In this document: one piece after another, positions 57,101-63,164 of the stretch
How positions within the stretch are numbered: the stretch's first letter is position 1
How the letters are laid out: each line of letters opens with the position of its first letter
Assembly: GCA_036023115.1 (NCBI GenBank)
Contig: JAYKKT010000046.1
Span: 2,678,501-2,742,500 of the forward strand
Reading direction: 5' to 3'
DNA from: Brasenia schreberi
Taxonomy: Eukaryota > Streptophyta > Magnoliopsida > Nymphaeales > Cabombaceae
Length of the DNA: 64,000 bases
Notes under the pieces: generated by a model
What the model saw: only the letters and a program-made list of their open reading frames with translations
What the model was told of the DNA's origin: nothing
The model's database searches: none
Translations under genes and position numbers: made by a program

Positions 57101-59285
57101 ATGACGAACCATAGATACCATCTTAAGTTATCCCTCTTCCTAGCCCGAAAAATCAATTCAGCCTCTGCCTGCCACTTTAGATACCAAGGTGCACCAACAA
57201 CTTCACCTTCTTCTGGCCAGGCCATCCCCAGCTTTGCTCTTATCTGAAAATGAATTGCATGTGTAAGCAAGATATCAGAGTTAAGAAATCAAAATCAAGT
57301 TAAAAGATGTCACAGAAAATTCACGACAAAATCAATTATATGACATTGAAATTAATTAAAAGACTTCATCACATATCAACTACTTACAGGTCTTGGGATA
57401 AGGAATTCAATAACAGGAAAACCAATCATGACCATTATATCAGCATTGATATTTCTTATTCTAGAAAAGCCCTGATTTCTGGCATTTCCTACAAATTTGA
57501 GATTCCAGAATGCCACCAAGCATTTGTAAAGAAACTTTGTGAACAGACTAAACTGTTCGCCAAAGTCTAATTCCGAGAATGGTATCCACATCCATTGTAC
57601 TGCAGTTGGAACTCCTGATGCCAGCATCTTTAAATAAAGTCCATCAAATCCCCCAAGATCTTCAAATATCATATCACATTCCTGCAAGGTCTCGAAAGTA
57701 ACAGATGTCATTGAGTAAACTAAACATGACTTGAGAAAAAGGGAACAAATTTATAATAATTCTCAAACAAATAAAAGATAATAAAATTATTAAAGTGAGA
57801 AAAGGTAATTGGCATAGCTTACCAAAACATCAACAACGTATTCTTTATCATCCCCTTTAAGTGTAACAACAAAGATGGCCCAATCATGTCTAATACGTAT
57901 GTGATCAACCAACTGCCTTGAAAGAGCGTAAGGAACAGCTAGCGGATCCATTTCCCACCTATTCCTTGCCTCATTGTACCATGATTTAGCCACCACTCTG
58001 TCCCGATCAACTAGTATACGATCCTGTCACAAGGATGTCTCACAAAACTTAGCACCAAAAGAGAAGTTAGCATGGTGAAAATGTATGCACTGTAAAAAAA
58101 AAGTTCAAATTTCTCCAATACACAGTTATCCAAACCATAAAAATTCTTTTCTTTTTCTTTTTGCATTTTTATTGTTAGATAACTGTGAATTGGAGATGTT
58201 TGAAAGACACACTTGCACGTATGTAGTTGCATGCACCTTTAACATCAAATTCAATCAAAAAACCAGTAAAATGTTTATCAAGGCATCTTTGCAGTGCAAC
58301 GTCCTTCCAAAGACACGTAAAGGGTGAGAAACAAGAAAAGAAGCTACAACATCAAAATGAAGCTAACTGAAGAAACTTAATAAAACTCAAAACATGTGAA
58401 AGTTTTACAACCGCTAGAAGCTCAAATTGAGGCTGCTATTAGTCAAGAACATGATTTCAACTGAGATGCAAATCAGGCACCATCAGATCCATTTTCATTT
58501 CTTCTTGAAAGGTGGTCAACAGGGTCACTGCCGCTATAGTAAGGTAAGGTAAGGTGAGGATCCAATAGGCTTTGGAGGTACACAACCTAAATGGGCCAGA
58601 TTTGGACGTTGCTAGAAGAAGAAACAAATTGGTCTGGCATGGCTCGCATTGTGGGCATATAAACAACAGGCCCTGATCTAAATCCATGATTTGTCGTCAT
58701 GAGTGGGCCTGGTTTTGGGCAGGCCAACACCTACCCTTATCTTTAACCCTAGCAACCAGCATAGTTTTGAACATGATGTAGTAATACTTGTGATTCTACA
58801 TGAACATTAAGAATACCTGCATTTTGGCAACATATTGCTTAGCTTGTTCACCATCTTCAAGCAACTTTTTCTTCAAGTTTGCCTTGACTTCTTCTCTCCA
58901 CTGCTTCCATCCATGATATAACTCAAGACTGAGGGCATTTGGTACAACAACCTCTTTAGTTCCAAATTTCCACTTTAGTTCAACCTCTGGATACCCCTTC
59001 GCCACCTCAGATGCAGGAGTTTGTTCATAAAAACGCCTTTCCTCTCCATACCTCTTCATTTTCTGTCTTATAGAGGATTCCAGATGTCTTTGCATCTCCC
59101 TTGACTCTTTAAATACCTGTTTTATATTGACAACAAAATCCTTTATGCTAGAATCAATTAAATCAGAACCATTTGGTTCCACAACACTTGGCAAAATCAA
59201 CTGCTCCAGAATATCCAATCTGGCCTGTTCCAGTTGAGCACGAATGTCAGAGACTGATATCCCACTAGCAGAACCATTAATCGCA
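25709..59285 (-). CDS. FTSHI5: FTSHI5, inactive FtsH-like AAA protein of plastid import motor (17 exons)
   Basis: In Arabidopsis FTSHI5 is a subunit of the Ycf2-FtsHi AAA complex at the chloroplast inner envelope, which pulls imported preproteins through the TIC translocon; its loss is embryo-lethal. Seventeen exons (59285-58817 to 25789-25709, listed separately) have GT/AG borders, keep one frame throughout and give 964 codons against about 1320 aa in Arabidopsis. Visible: coiled-coil N region, membrane segment ([20 protein letters not shown]), Walker A GERGTGKT, Walker-B-like [11 protein letters not shown], and arginine-finger RRPGRMD. The HEXXH zinc site is absent: the matching segment reads [18 protein letters not shown], as in FtsHi proteins. 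The N-terminal plastid-targeting exons lie beyond 59286, probably past the window, and the last exon was not found. Introns hold LINEs, LTR elements and hATs, but no exon is damaged. Confidence 0.95.
25790..27442 (-). other. FTSHI5 intron with recent tandem duplication
   Basis: 1.65-kb intron. It holds the 178-bp duplication at 25907-26262 and a 97-codon minus-strand frame at 27022-26729 with several Cys residues, which I could not assign to a family. Confidence 0.6.
25907..26262. repeat. 178-bp tandem duplication
   Basis: The unit beginning catttgtgagttaaagccaa at 25907 repeats at 26085 and is almost identical over its full length. It contains an internal short repeat (gtacaagtacaaagttatct). 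The near-identity implies a recent event. Confidence 0.93.
27443..27550 (-). CDS. FTSHI5: FTSHI5 exon
   Basis: 36 codons: [36 protein letters not shown]. It is the conserved helical C-terminal segment of the M41-like domain. Confidence 0.95.
27694..27753 (-). CDS. FTSHI5: FTSHI5 exon
   Basis: 20 codons: [20 protein letters not shown], matching the LSMG-HEYEMA-KV segment of FTSHI5. Acceptor gtgtag, donor GTAGGT. Confidence 0.92.
27754..29031 (-). other. FTSHI5 intron, nothing recognised
   Basis: 1.28 kb of AT-rich intronic sequence. I see no transposon ends, frames or structured repeats in it. Confidence 0.6.
29032..29106 (-). CDS. FTSHI5: FTSHI5 exon
   Basis: 25 codons: [25 protein letters not shown]. 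Acceptor ctgcag, donor GTATCT. Confidence 0.94.
29218..29403 (-). CDS. FTSHI5: FTSHI5 exon
   Basis: 62 codons: [53 protein letters not shown]. Acceptor aatag, donor GTGAAG. Confidence 0.95.
29796..30149 (+). mobile_element. Solo LTR (354 bp)
   Basis: It starts tgttagaaaatgggccc and ends gttttcgttaca, with a perfect 5-bp target duplication aatgc (29791-29795 and 30150-30154). The interior has a GC-rich gggccc/ggcc block, tataaatatg (29937) and aataaag (29986), as expected for an LTR promoter and polyadenylation site. No internal domain is attached. The family could not be determined. Confidence 0.88.
30822..31031 (-). mobile_element. Short LINE derivative: fused 5' and 3' ends (copy 1)
   Basis: 210 bp flanked by the 13-bp target duplication tcttgacaaaact (30809-30821 and 31032-31044). 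On the minus strand it opens like the LINE 5' end (gggatcaccctt..., ggcttccgacagcca, caaaacttt) and switches at a gatag motif to the LINE 3' end (acaaagaattcatgtagcc, gtatgggaaaaggcttag). All coding sequence is absent. A sister copy with the same junction is at 33609. Confidence 0.9.
32621..32740 (-). CDS. FTSHI5: FTSHI5 exon at the lost zinc site
   Basis: 40 codons: [40 protein letters not shown]. Where active FtsH has HEAGH, this reads AVWAAGR, so no zinc ligands. Acceptor cactag lies at the far end of the 15.6-kb intron. Confidence 0.95.
33609..33816 (+). mobile_element. Short LINE derivative: fused 5' and 3' ends (copy 2)
   Basis: It has the same structure as 30822-31031, in plus orientation: aactccgcccatataaggga start, ggcttccgacagccagcgta, then the jump at gatag to acaaagaattcatgtagccg and the gggaaaaggcttagttg tail. 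It is flanked by approximate duplications of gaatatagatagat (about 33594 and 33817). It inserted into an older LINE copy, whose sequence resumes at about 33832. Confidence 0.88.
34030..34540. other. Insertion or rearranged block within the old LINE
   Basis: Contains AT microsatellites (about 34078-34092 and 34511-34533), a diverged piece of the LINE 5' end (34180-34310), and a tgttaaatgtgtaataggat-type stretch with cacgggcc blocks (34313-34360) resembling the partial LTR at 42692. The order of events is unclear. Confidence 0.45.
34979..35292 (-). mobile_element. LINE 3' fragment nested in the old LINE
   Basis: 5'-truncated insertion, antisense to its host copy, with an 18-bp target duplication ggttttttaatcagtaca (34961-34978) and ggttttttactcagcaca (35293-35310), two mismatches. 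It encodes [20 protein letters not shown] and the usual C-terminus ending in ILVADPV (frame 35257-35006), then the (GTT)n tail. Confidence 0.9.
35776..36315. other. Unassigned intronic DNA, LTR-like in texture
   Basis: Contains TATA- and aataaa-like motifs (about 35850-35900) and could belong to the retrotransposon whose partial LTR starts at 42692, but no matching repeat was found. No coding sequence recognised. Confidence 0.3.
36663..36729. repeat. (CT)n microsatellite
   Basis: About 67 bases of uninterrupted CT repeat inside the Pack-type hAT element, in a CT-rich stretch that resembles a plant 5' UTR. Confidence 0.95.
37230..38263 (+). pseudogene. Captured WDR44-like WD40-repeat gene fragment
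   Basis: Plant WDR44-like proteins are large cytosolic WD40 scaffolds of poorly known role. The frame from 36849 becomes recognisable by about 37400: [71 protein letters not shown]. After a small deletion near 37895 shifts the frame, the second frame (37889 on) continues with [40 protein letters not shown] and the next repeat [17 protein letters not shown]. Similarity stops at 38263 directly before a GT donor-like gtttgc, so the piece appears to be genomic and ends in the host gene's intron. Most of the WD40 propeller is missing. The upstream signal-like [20 protein letters not shown] segment is not part of the family. It is a pseudogene. Confidence 0.88.
38264..40140. other. Non-coding remainder of the Pack-type hAT element
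   Basis: AT-rich filler containing the long AT microsatellite at 39093-39168 and a repeated cattggggtcaggaca motif (about 39473 and 39534). No further gene fragment recognised. Confidence 0.55.
39093..39168. repeat. (AT)n microsatellite
   Basis: About 76 bases of uninterrupted AT dinucleotide. The frames through it (repeating Tyr-Ile) are artefacts. Confidence 0.95.
40243..42691. other. AT-rich DNA with minisatellite arrays, possibly inside an LTR element
   Basis: No coding sequence. A ggtgcttcatgttgttggcc-type unit recurs about every 170-190 bases at 41330-41800. A shorter cttgtttgacttgacgggtt / gagcttaaccttaaaaagct unit recurs at 41990-42290. At 42680 a polypurine-like gtttgagggggtgttaaaat follows, suggesting this is the interior of a non-autonomous LTR element whose 3' LTR starts at 42692. 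Confidence 0.5.
41330..42290. repeat. Degenerate tandem repeat arrays
   Basis: Two adjacent families: a long unit (about 180 bp, three to four diverged copies) around catgttgttggccttttg, and a short unit (about 60 bp) around tttgacttgacgggttttga. Copies differ from one another, so the arrays are old. Confidence 0.7.
42692..42944 (+). mobile_element. Partial LTR split by the gene-capturing element
   Basis: It starts tgttaaaatattgtaatagg after a gtttgaggggg tract and has a GC-rich cacgggccactagggcc block, ctctataaatagagcc (TATA-like, 42904) and AT-rich downstream sequence. It is interrupted at 42944 by the 42945-47526 insertion; the continuation would start at 47532. The other LTR was not found. 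Confidence 0.5.
42945..43190 (+). repeat. 5' LTR of the gene-capturing element (internally deleted)
   Basis: 246 bp. Compared with the 3' LTR and the solo LTR at 18788 it lacks about 72 bp between ctccttatataag and gaggtccgcccc, immediately downstream of a TATA-like motif. Confidence 0.92.
43191..43202 (+). other. Primer binding site (initiator Met tRNA)
   Basis: tggtatcagagc abuts the 5' LTR end. It is identical to the first 12 bases of the PBS of the Copia element at 13440. Confidence 0.9.
43437..44069 (+). pseudogene. Captured PPR-protein gene fragment
   Basis: Pentatricopeptide-repeat proteins bind organellar RNA. The segment encodes [20 protein letters not shown] and [18 protein letters not shown], then after a frameshift near 43560 a FDRFEQPNS stretch, [49 protein letters not shown], and finally [20 protein letters not shown] in another frame up to 44069. 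These are typical PLS-class PPR repeats. Several frameshifts and a stop make it non-functional. Upstream bases 43295-43436 carry an ATG but no recognised homology. Confidence 0.88.
44089..44234 (-). pseudogene. Captured CDPK-related kinase (CRK) catalytic-loop fragment, antisense
   Basis: On the minus strand, without frameshift: [47 protein letters not shown]. It contains the HRD catalytic loop with Asp and Lys, PEN, and the DFG metal-binding motif. The ENFLFTS-DEDAPMK wording is characteristic of CDPK-related Ser/Thr kinases. Only about 48 codons are present, in the orientation opposite to the other captured pieces and to the LTR element. Confidence 0.9.
44240..44390 (+). pseudogene. Captured PPR fragment, second block
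   Basis: [13 protein letters not shown] and [13 protein letters not shown], the last two-thirds of PPR motifs, separated by altered codons. It lies between the kinase and PHD pieces and probably belongs to the same PPR gene as 43437-44069. Confidence 0.65.
44393..44528 (+). pseudogene. Captured Alfin1-like PHD finger fragment
   Basis: The sequence reads [13 protein letters not shown] and then, one frame over, [20 protein letters not shown] and [12 protein letters not shown]. This is the PHD finger of plant Alfin1-like proteins, which binds methylated histone H3 Lys4. The second knuckle-forming Cys is Tyr (CGSY for CGSC/CGAC), and a frameshift lies before the conserved Trp. The piece stops at the last Cys pair. 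Confidence 0.9.
44540..44925 (+). pseudogene. Captured PPR fragment, third block
   Basis: Relics of PPR repeats in several frames: [37 protein letters not shown], then [20 protein letters not shown] and [10 protein letters not shown], ending where kinesin sequence begins. Stops occur near 44565 and 44717. Confidence 0.75.
44933..46258 (+). pseudogene. Captured kinesin-4 (KIN-4/FRA1-type) stalk and tail, spliced form
   Basis: KIN-4 kinesins move along cortical microtubules and affect cell-wall deposition. The fragment starts [17 protein letters not shown] and continues in a frame open from 45023: [24 protein letters not shown] coiled coil, [80 protein letters not shown]. After a frameshift near 45710, [40 protein letters not shown] and [14 protein letters not shown] follow to 46258. 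No introns interrupt some 440 codons although kinesin-4 genes are intron-rich, so the source was spliced mRNA. The motor domain is absent. It is the longest captured piece. Confidence 0.92.
46260..46865 (+). repeat. Degenerate tandem repeat in the element's 3' interior
   Basis: About seven copies of a mixed unit containing gaagaaagtgagagag followed by ccaattccatcttcta, with spacing of about 60-110 bases. It lies downstream of the kinesin piece and has no coding potential. Confidence 0.8.
47209..47526 (+). repeat. 3' LTR of the gene-capturing element
   Basis: 318 bp, tgttaaag...tttccaaca, preceded by an eight-G polypurine tract. It retains the segment missing from the 5' LTR. Very similar to the solo LTR at 18788-19107. 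Confidence 0.93.
48354..48536 (-). CDS. FTSHI5: FTSHI5 exon before the 15.6-kb intron
   Basis: 61 codons: [56 protein letters not shown]. Donor GTAAGG opens the transposon-filled intron 32741-48353. Confidence 0.95.
48537..50924 (-). other. FTSHI5 intron with small hAT-like element
   Basis: 2.4-kb intron. It includes the element at 49054-49503 and scattered CA/TG and gata runs (50475-50640). The rest is unremarkable. Confidence 0.6.
49054..49503. mobile_element. Small non-autonomous hAT-like element (MITE) with tRNA-like modules
   Basis: 450 bp flanked by an 8-bp direct repeat gcttgaac (49046-49053 and 49504-49511). The ends are similar inverted repeats (tgggcatg... and the complement tagacatg...), followed by ggttcg/aaccg motifs. 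Inside are two B-box-like stretches, gttggagttcgactccca (about 49247) and gtgggagttcaattcta (about 49369), the first preceded by an A-box-like ttagctcaacagtagaaag. A SINE inserted in a MITE is an alternative. Confidence 0.55.
50925..51053 (-). CDS. FTSHI5: FTSHI5 exon (AAA lid)
   Basis: 43 codons: [43 protein letters not shown]. Acceptor ttgcag, donor GTAAGC. Confidence 0.94.
51395..51596 (-). CDS. FTSHI5: FTSHI5 exon with arginine finger
   Basis: 202 nt, one base plus 67 codons: [53 protein letters not shown]. It holds sensor and RRPGRMD residues of the AAA module. Confidence 0.96.
51916..52037 (-). CDS. FTSHI5: FTSHI5 exon with Walker-B-like motif
   Basis: 40 codons plus two bases: [34 protein letters not shown]. 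The usual IDEID is VEDFD, so the acidic pair is rearranged. The split Gly codon joins the next exon correctly. Confidence 0.95.
52164..53349 (+). mobile_element. Internally deleted hAT element (copy C)
   Basis: 1186 bp beginning cagtgttatccgtatcgc and ending ...gcgtcagacaacactg, with a perfect 8-bp target duplication gatcaaac (52156-52163 and 53350-53357). Ends match copies A and B, including cgatacg arrays. Only the acidic tail of the transposase remains. Confidence 0.95.
52881..53087 (+). pseudogene. hAT transposase tail remnant (copy C)
   Basis: It reads [20 protein letters not shown] and [20 protein letters not shown], then [14 protein letters not shown], corresponding to the acidic C-terminal exon of copies A and B. 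The catalytic core and dimerisation domain are deleted. Confidence 0.9.
53658..53831 (-). CDS. FTSHI5: FTSHI5 exon with Walker A
   Basis: 58 codons: [20 protein letters not shown] with the P-loop, then [20 protein letters not shown]. The ATP-binding lysine and threonine are present. Confidence 0.96.
53832..54541 (-). other. FTSHI5 intron, nothing recognised
   Basis: 710 bp of AT-rich intron without recognisable repeats or frames. Confidence 0.6.
54542..54673 (-). CDS. FTSHI5: FTSHI5 exon (start of AAA region)
   Basis: 44 codons: [20 protein letters not shown], then [20 protein letters not shown] and RAPR. This is the segment just ahead of Walker A. Confidence 0.95.
54748..54837 (-). CDS. 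FTSHI5: FTSHI5 exon
   Basis: 30 codons: [30 protein letters not shown]. The acceptor is the cttcag at 54838-54843. A nearer AG at 54824 was rejected because it breaks the frame. Confidence 0.92.
54838..56976 (-). other. FTSHI5 intron with short duplications
   Basis: 2.1-kb intron. Near 55190-55300 a GC-rich palindrome (ggcctcgaggcc) and an inverted ggcaaattt/aaattgcc pair stand out from AT-rich surroundings. A diverged direct repeat is at 56668-56915. No transposon ends were identified. Confidence 0.5.
56668..56915. repeat. Diverged tandem duplication, about 160-bp period
   Basis: ctaatcactaacataaat...gaagagaatg-cctatt/gtt-aagacata...catctgcttat occurs at 56669 and again at 56829 with several differences. 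Confidence 0.75.
56977..57243 (-). CDS. FTSHI5: FTSHI5 exon with membrane segment
   Basis: 89 codons: [20 protein letters not shown], then a hydrophobic helix [20 protein letters not shown] that probably anchors the protein in the inner envelope, then [20 protein letters not shown]. Acceptor ctgcag-like (tatctg complement), donor GTACTA. Confidence 0.94.
57388..57681 (-). CDS. FTSHI5: FTSHI5 exon
   Basis: 98 codons: [58 protein letters not shown]. Acceptor ttgcag, donor GTAAGT. Confidence 0.94.
57823..58023 (-). CDS. FTSHI5: FTSHI5 exon
   Basis: 67 codons, phase 0 on both sides: [52 protein letters not shown]. Acceptor gacag, donor GTAAGC. Confidence 0.94.
58024..58816 (-). other. FTSHI5 intron, nothing recognised
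   Basis: 793 bp. A short aaggtaaggtaaggtgagg run lies near 58540. No gene or element seen. Confidence 0.6.
58817..59285 (-). CDS. FTSHI5: FTSHI5 exon (coiled-coil N region)
   Basis: 469 nt, one base completing a split codon then 156 codons: [67 protein letters not shown]. Charged and helical. Acceptor ttgcag, donor GTATTC. Confidence 0.93.
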
Positions 59286-59905
59286 CTGCAACAACAGATT
59301 TAATCAAATGAATAGAAGCTTTCAAGCAAATCTGGAGAATAATGTCTATTTGTCCCTTTCTGTAGTATAAGCAATGAAGATGCCAGAACAGAATGCTAAA
59401 TTTATTGCAAATAAAAGCTAACAGGTTAACTTATTTTACTCAGAAACTCATAAGAGCATTCACCTATACTGCCATACTTCAATCTTTTTGCTTTCACTGA
59501 AATTTTACCAAGTATGGAAAACATGCATGCAAAGCTGAACTTTGTCTGCCTGTTTGAATAGGACACTTTGTCAGATTTTGCGGTTGGTACATACAATCAC
59601 AAAATTTAAGCATATCATAAAATCATAGAAATTTCCGCCTGTTTCTTTGTGAGAAGAAACTACCCAACTTTTAAAATATTAAGGAAAAAAAATGACTGCA
59701 GAACATCAAAATGTTCTCCACGAGAAGTCTTTTTACCCCTCTTTTCCAGAATTTCTCCTTCAATTCTCAAGGGTAGGTTTCTCAATATGTGAAAAGCATG
59801 CTCTATTGAAACTCTCTTAAGAAGGGAAAGCTTATTTGCTCTTCTATACCTCCTATAAGTTAACTCGATTCTGATTTATTTTGTGATTCCCTCTTTTTGC
59901 ATTAT

Positions 59906-62900
59906 GTAAGGGATCACCCTTGCATTGCCCATCCCAAGCCCGGATAAAGGAGGAGGGTTGTGTTAGGCTTCCGACAGCCAGCGTAAAACTTTGTTGGATT
60001 TTATAACATGGATTACAAAAATTATGAAATTATGAACATTTCTTTGGGGCATCCCAGCCTAGCGACATGCTGCAGAGCCCGAATAAGATAATAAGTAAGC
60101 AAGAGCCACTATATTTTCGCCCGAATGTAGTGAATCAATTGCAGAGAGGGTTCCCACATCATAGACGGGTATGGGTAAAGAAGTTAGTCCCGCTACATTA
60201 CCGCCCGAATGTAGTGAATAATTTGCAGAGAGGGTCTCCGCATTTTGATTATGGACGGATGCGGGGGGTAAGGAAGCTAGTCCTAAATAATAAGATTCAT
60301 ATTGGTTCTTGGAATATCAGAACATTATCCAGTAAGCTAATGGAGGTGGTAGATACTATGATTTGGAGAAAGATTCATATTATATATTTACAAGAGACAA
60401 AATGGGTTGGACAAAAAGCAAAGGAGATAGAGGATACAGGTTTTAAATTATGGTACTCAAGTAAAGAAAAGGCTCGTAACGGAGTGGGTATTATCATAAA
60501 TAAAGATTTAGATGATAGTGTAGTAGACATACAATGATATGGTGACCGAATCATGATGTTGAAATTAGTGTTAGGAGCAGAGGTTTTGAATATAGTTTGT
60601 GCTTACGCACCCCAAGTAGGACTAGAAGATAGTATAAAGACAACTTTTTGGGAAGAGTTAGTTAAGATGAATCAAAAGATTCCACAAAGGGAGATGATTT
60701 GTTTAGGAGGAGACTTAAATGGACATGTTGGTAAAGACGCATTAGGATATCAAGGTATTCTTGGAAACTTTGGTTTTGGGGATATAAATGAGGAAGGTAG
60801 GGAGATTCTAAATTTTGCTATGGCATTTGATCTCTTTATAGTCAATACAATCTTCAAAAAACGAGATGAACATTTAATTACTTATAAGAGTGACTTATCA
60901 CAAACACAAATTGATTACTTTATTTGTAGAAAAAAGATAGAGCATGTTGTAAAGATTGCAAGGTAATTCTAGGAGAAAGCTTAACCACCCAACATCGACT
61001 TTTAGTTATGGATGTACAAATAAAAAATGGGCAAAGAAGAAAAGAGTGCATCGAGCTATTCGGACTAAATGGTGGAACCTCAAAAGCGAGAAAGAATATA
61101 TATTTAAACAAAAAGTCCTTCAAGGAGATGTTTGGAATTATGTTGGTACACCCTGTGATATGTGGAACAATATGGCTATACATATTAGGAAAGTGGCGAA
61201 AGATGTGTTAGGTGTATCTAAGGGAGGTGTACCGGCACAAAAAGAAGCTTGGTGGTGGAGTGAAGCATTGCAAAATAAAATCAAGGCAAAGAGGGCATGT
61301 TACAAATTACATTATGCTAAGAAAACTAGTGAAACTTTAGAGGCTTATAAGAAAGCAAAGAAGGAAGCGAAAAAGGCCGTGAGTGAAACAAAAGCTAAAA
61401 TTTGGGAGGATTTATATAAAAAGTTCAACTCAAAAGAGGGTGAAAGAGATATTTTTAGGATAGCTAGGGCTAGAGATAAGAAAACTAAAGATCTTAATTA
61501 TGTTAGATGCATCAAGGACGAGGATGAAAAAATTCTAGCGGCAAATGATGATATAAGAAATAGATGGGAAAACTATTTTTATAATCTTTTTAATGAAAAT
61601 AAAGATGTTAGTATTAGTTTAGGAGATTTAGCCAAGTCAGAAAAGTATATAAACCACAATTTCTACCGACGTATTCAAAAGAATGAAGTCAAAGAAGCTC
61701 TTAAATATATGAAGAGTGGTAAATTGGTAGGACCACATAATATTCCTATAGAAGTTTGGAAAATACTAGGAGAAATAGGAATCACTTGGCTCACAAGACT
61801 ATTTAATGAAATATGGAAAAACCAAAAGATGCCCGAGGAATGGACAAGGGAGACATTCAAAATTGTGCGAATTATCGAGGTATCAAGTTAATGAGTCATA
61901 CTATGAAATTATGGGAAAAAATTATCGAACGTAGGTTAAGACAAGTATCAAGTACAACAGAGAACCAATTTGGATTTATGCCAGGTAGATCTACTATTGA
62001 AGCGATTCACCTTTTGAGACGTCTTATGGAACATTTTAGAGCAAAAAAGAAAGACCTTCACATGATATTTATTGATCTAGAAAAAGCTTATGATAGGGTA
62101 CCGAGGGAGGTTCTTTGGAGAACTTTGGAAAAAAGAGGTATCCCATTGACATATATTAACCTTATAAGAGACATGTATGATGGGGTGCAAAAACATGTGT
62201 GAGGACTCATGAAGGAACGACAGACTTCTTTGAAGTTAATATTAGGTTACATCAAAGATCAACTTTAAGTCCATACTTATTTATAACGGTGATGGATGAG
62301 TTAATAAAACATATTCAAGATGAAGTACCTTGGTGTATGTTATTTGCAGATGACATTGTATTAGTGGAGGATTCTAAGGAAAATGTTAATAGAAAATTGG
62401 AACTATGGAGAGAAACATTAGAAAGCAAAGGCCTCTGACTTAATAGAACAAAGACAGAATATATGGAATGTAAGTTTGATCATTTGGTTATCTCAGAGGA
62501 CATAGAAATTAAAATTGGCACACATTGCATCCCCCAAAAGGAAAGTTTTAAATACCTAAGGTCAATTTTTTAGAGTGAAGAATTTATGGAGATGTTACGC
62601 ATAGAATTAATGCTGGTTGGTTAAAATGGAGAGGAGCATCAGGTATTCTTTGTGATAAGAATATACTATTAAAGTTAAAAGGTAAATATTATAGAGCAGC
62701 AATTAGGCCTGCCATGTTTTATGGTTATGAGTGTTGGGCAATTAATCATCAACATGTACAAAAGATGTCTCTGACAGAAATGAAGATGTTGAGATGGATG
62801 AGTGGTCATACAAGAAAAGACCGTATACATAATGAGGTTATTAGAAACAAATTAGGAGTGGCACCAATAGAGGATAAAATGAGAGAATATCGTTTAAGAT

Positions 62901-63149
62901 GGTTTGGACATATAGAAAGAAGATCAAAAGAAGAACCTTTAAGAAGGTATGAAAAACTAAATTTGGAAAGTACTAAAAGAGCTAGAGGGCGACCACAAAA
63001 GTGTTGGAAAGAAACAATAAAGAATGATCTAGCTTATTGTGAGTTAACTGCTAACATGGCACACGATAGGGATCTATGGAAACAAAGAATCCATGTAGCC
63101 GACCCCGTCTAGAATGGGAAAAGGCTTAGTTGTTGTTGTTGTTGTTGTA
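59906..63149 (+). mobile_element. Near full-length RTE-like LINE in an FTSHI5 intron
   Basis: 3.24 kb bounded by a target duplication cctcttttgcattat (59890-59905, with one extra T, and 63150-63164). It has a 5' UTR shared with the short derivatives (gggatcaccctt, ggcttccgacagccagcgta), endonuclease and reverse transcriptase coding sequence, a short 3' UTR (gggaaaaggcttagttg) and a (TTG)n tail. The size and TTG tail fit the RTE clade. It is antisense to FTSHI5. Frameshifts and stops leave it inactive. Confidence 0.93.
60067..63112 (+). pseudogene. LINE endonuclease-reverse transcriptase polyprotein, broken
   Basis: An ATG at 60067 opens an endonuclease (EEP) domain: IHIGSWNIRTLSSKLMEVVD, IIYLQETKW with catalytic Glu, GVGIIINKDLDD, CLGGDLNGHVGKDALGYQG with catalytic Asp-Asn, and LITYKSDLSQTQIDYF. 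A TGA interrupts at 60535. Frameshifts near 60960 precede the linker (61000-61650). The RT follows: NIPIEVWKILGE, a deletion of about ten codons near 61845, [57 protein letters not shown] and WCMLFADDIVLVEDSKENVN, which carries the catalytic Asp pair. The usual GLHQGS reads RLHQRS. A TGA at about 62438 and a break near 62572 precede the C-terminal frame 62714-63112. Confidence 0.92.
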
Positions 63150-63164
63150 CCTCTTTTGCATTAT

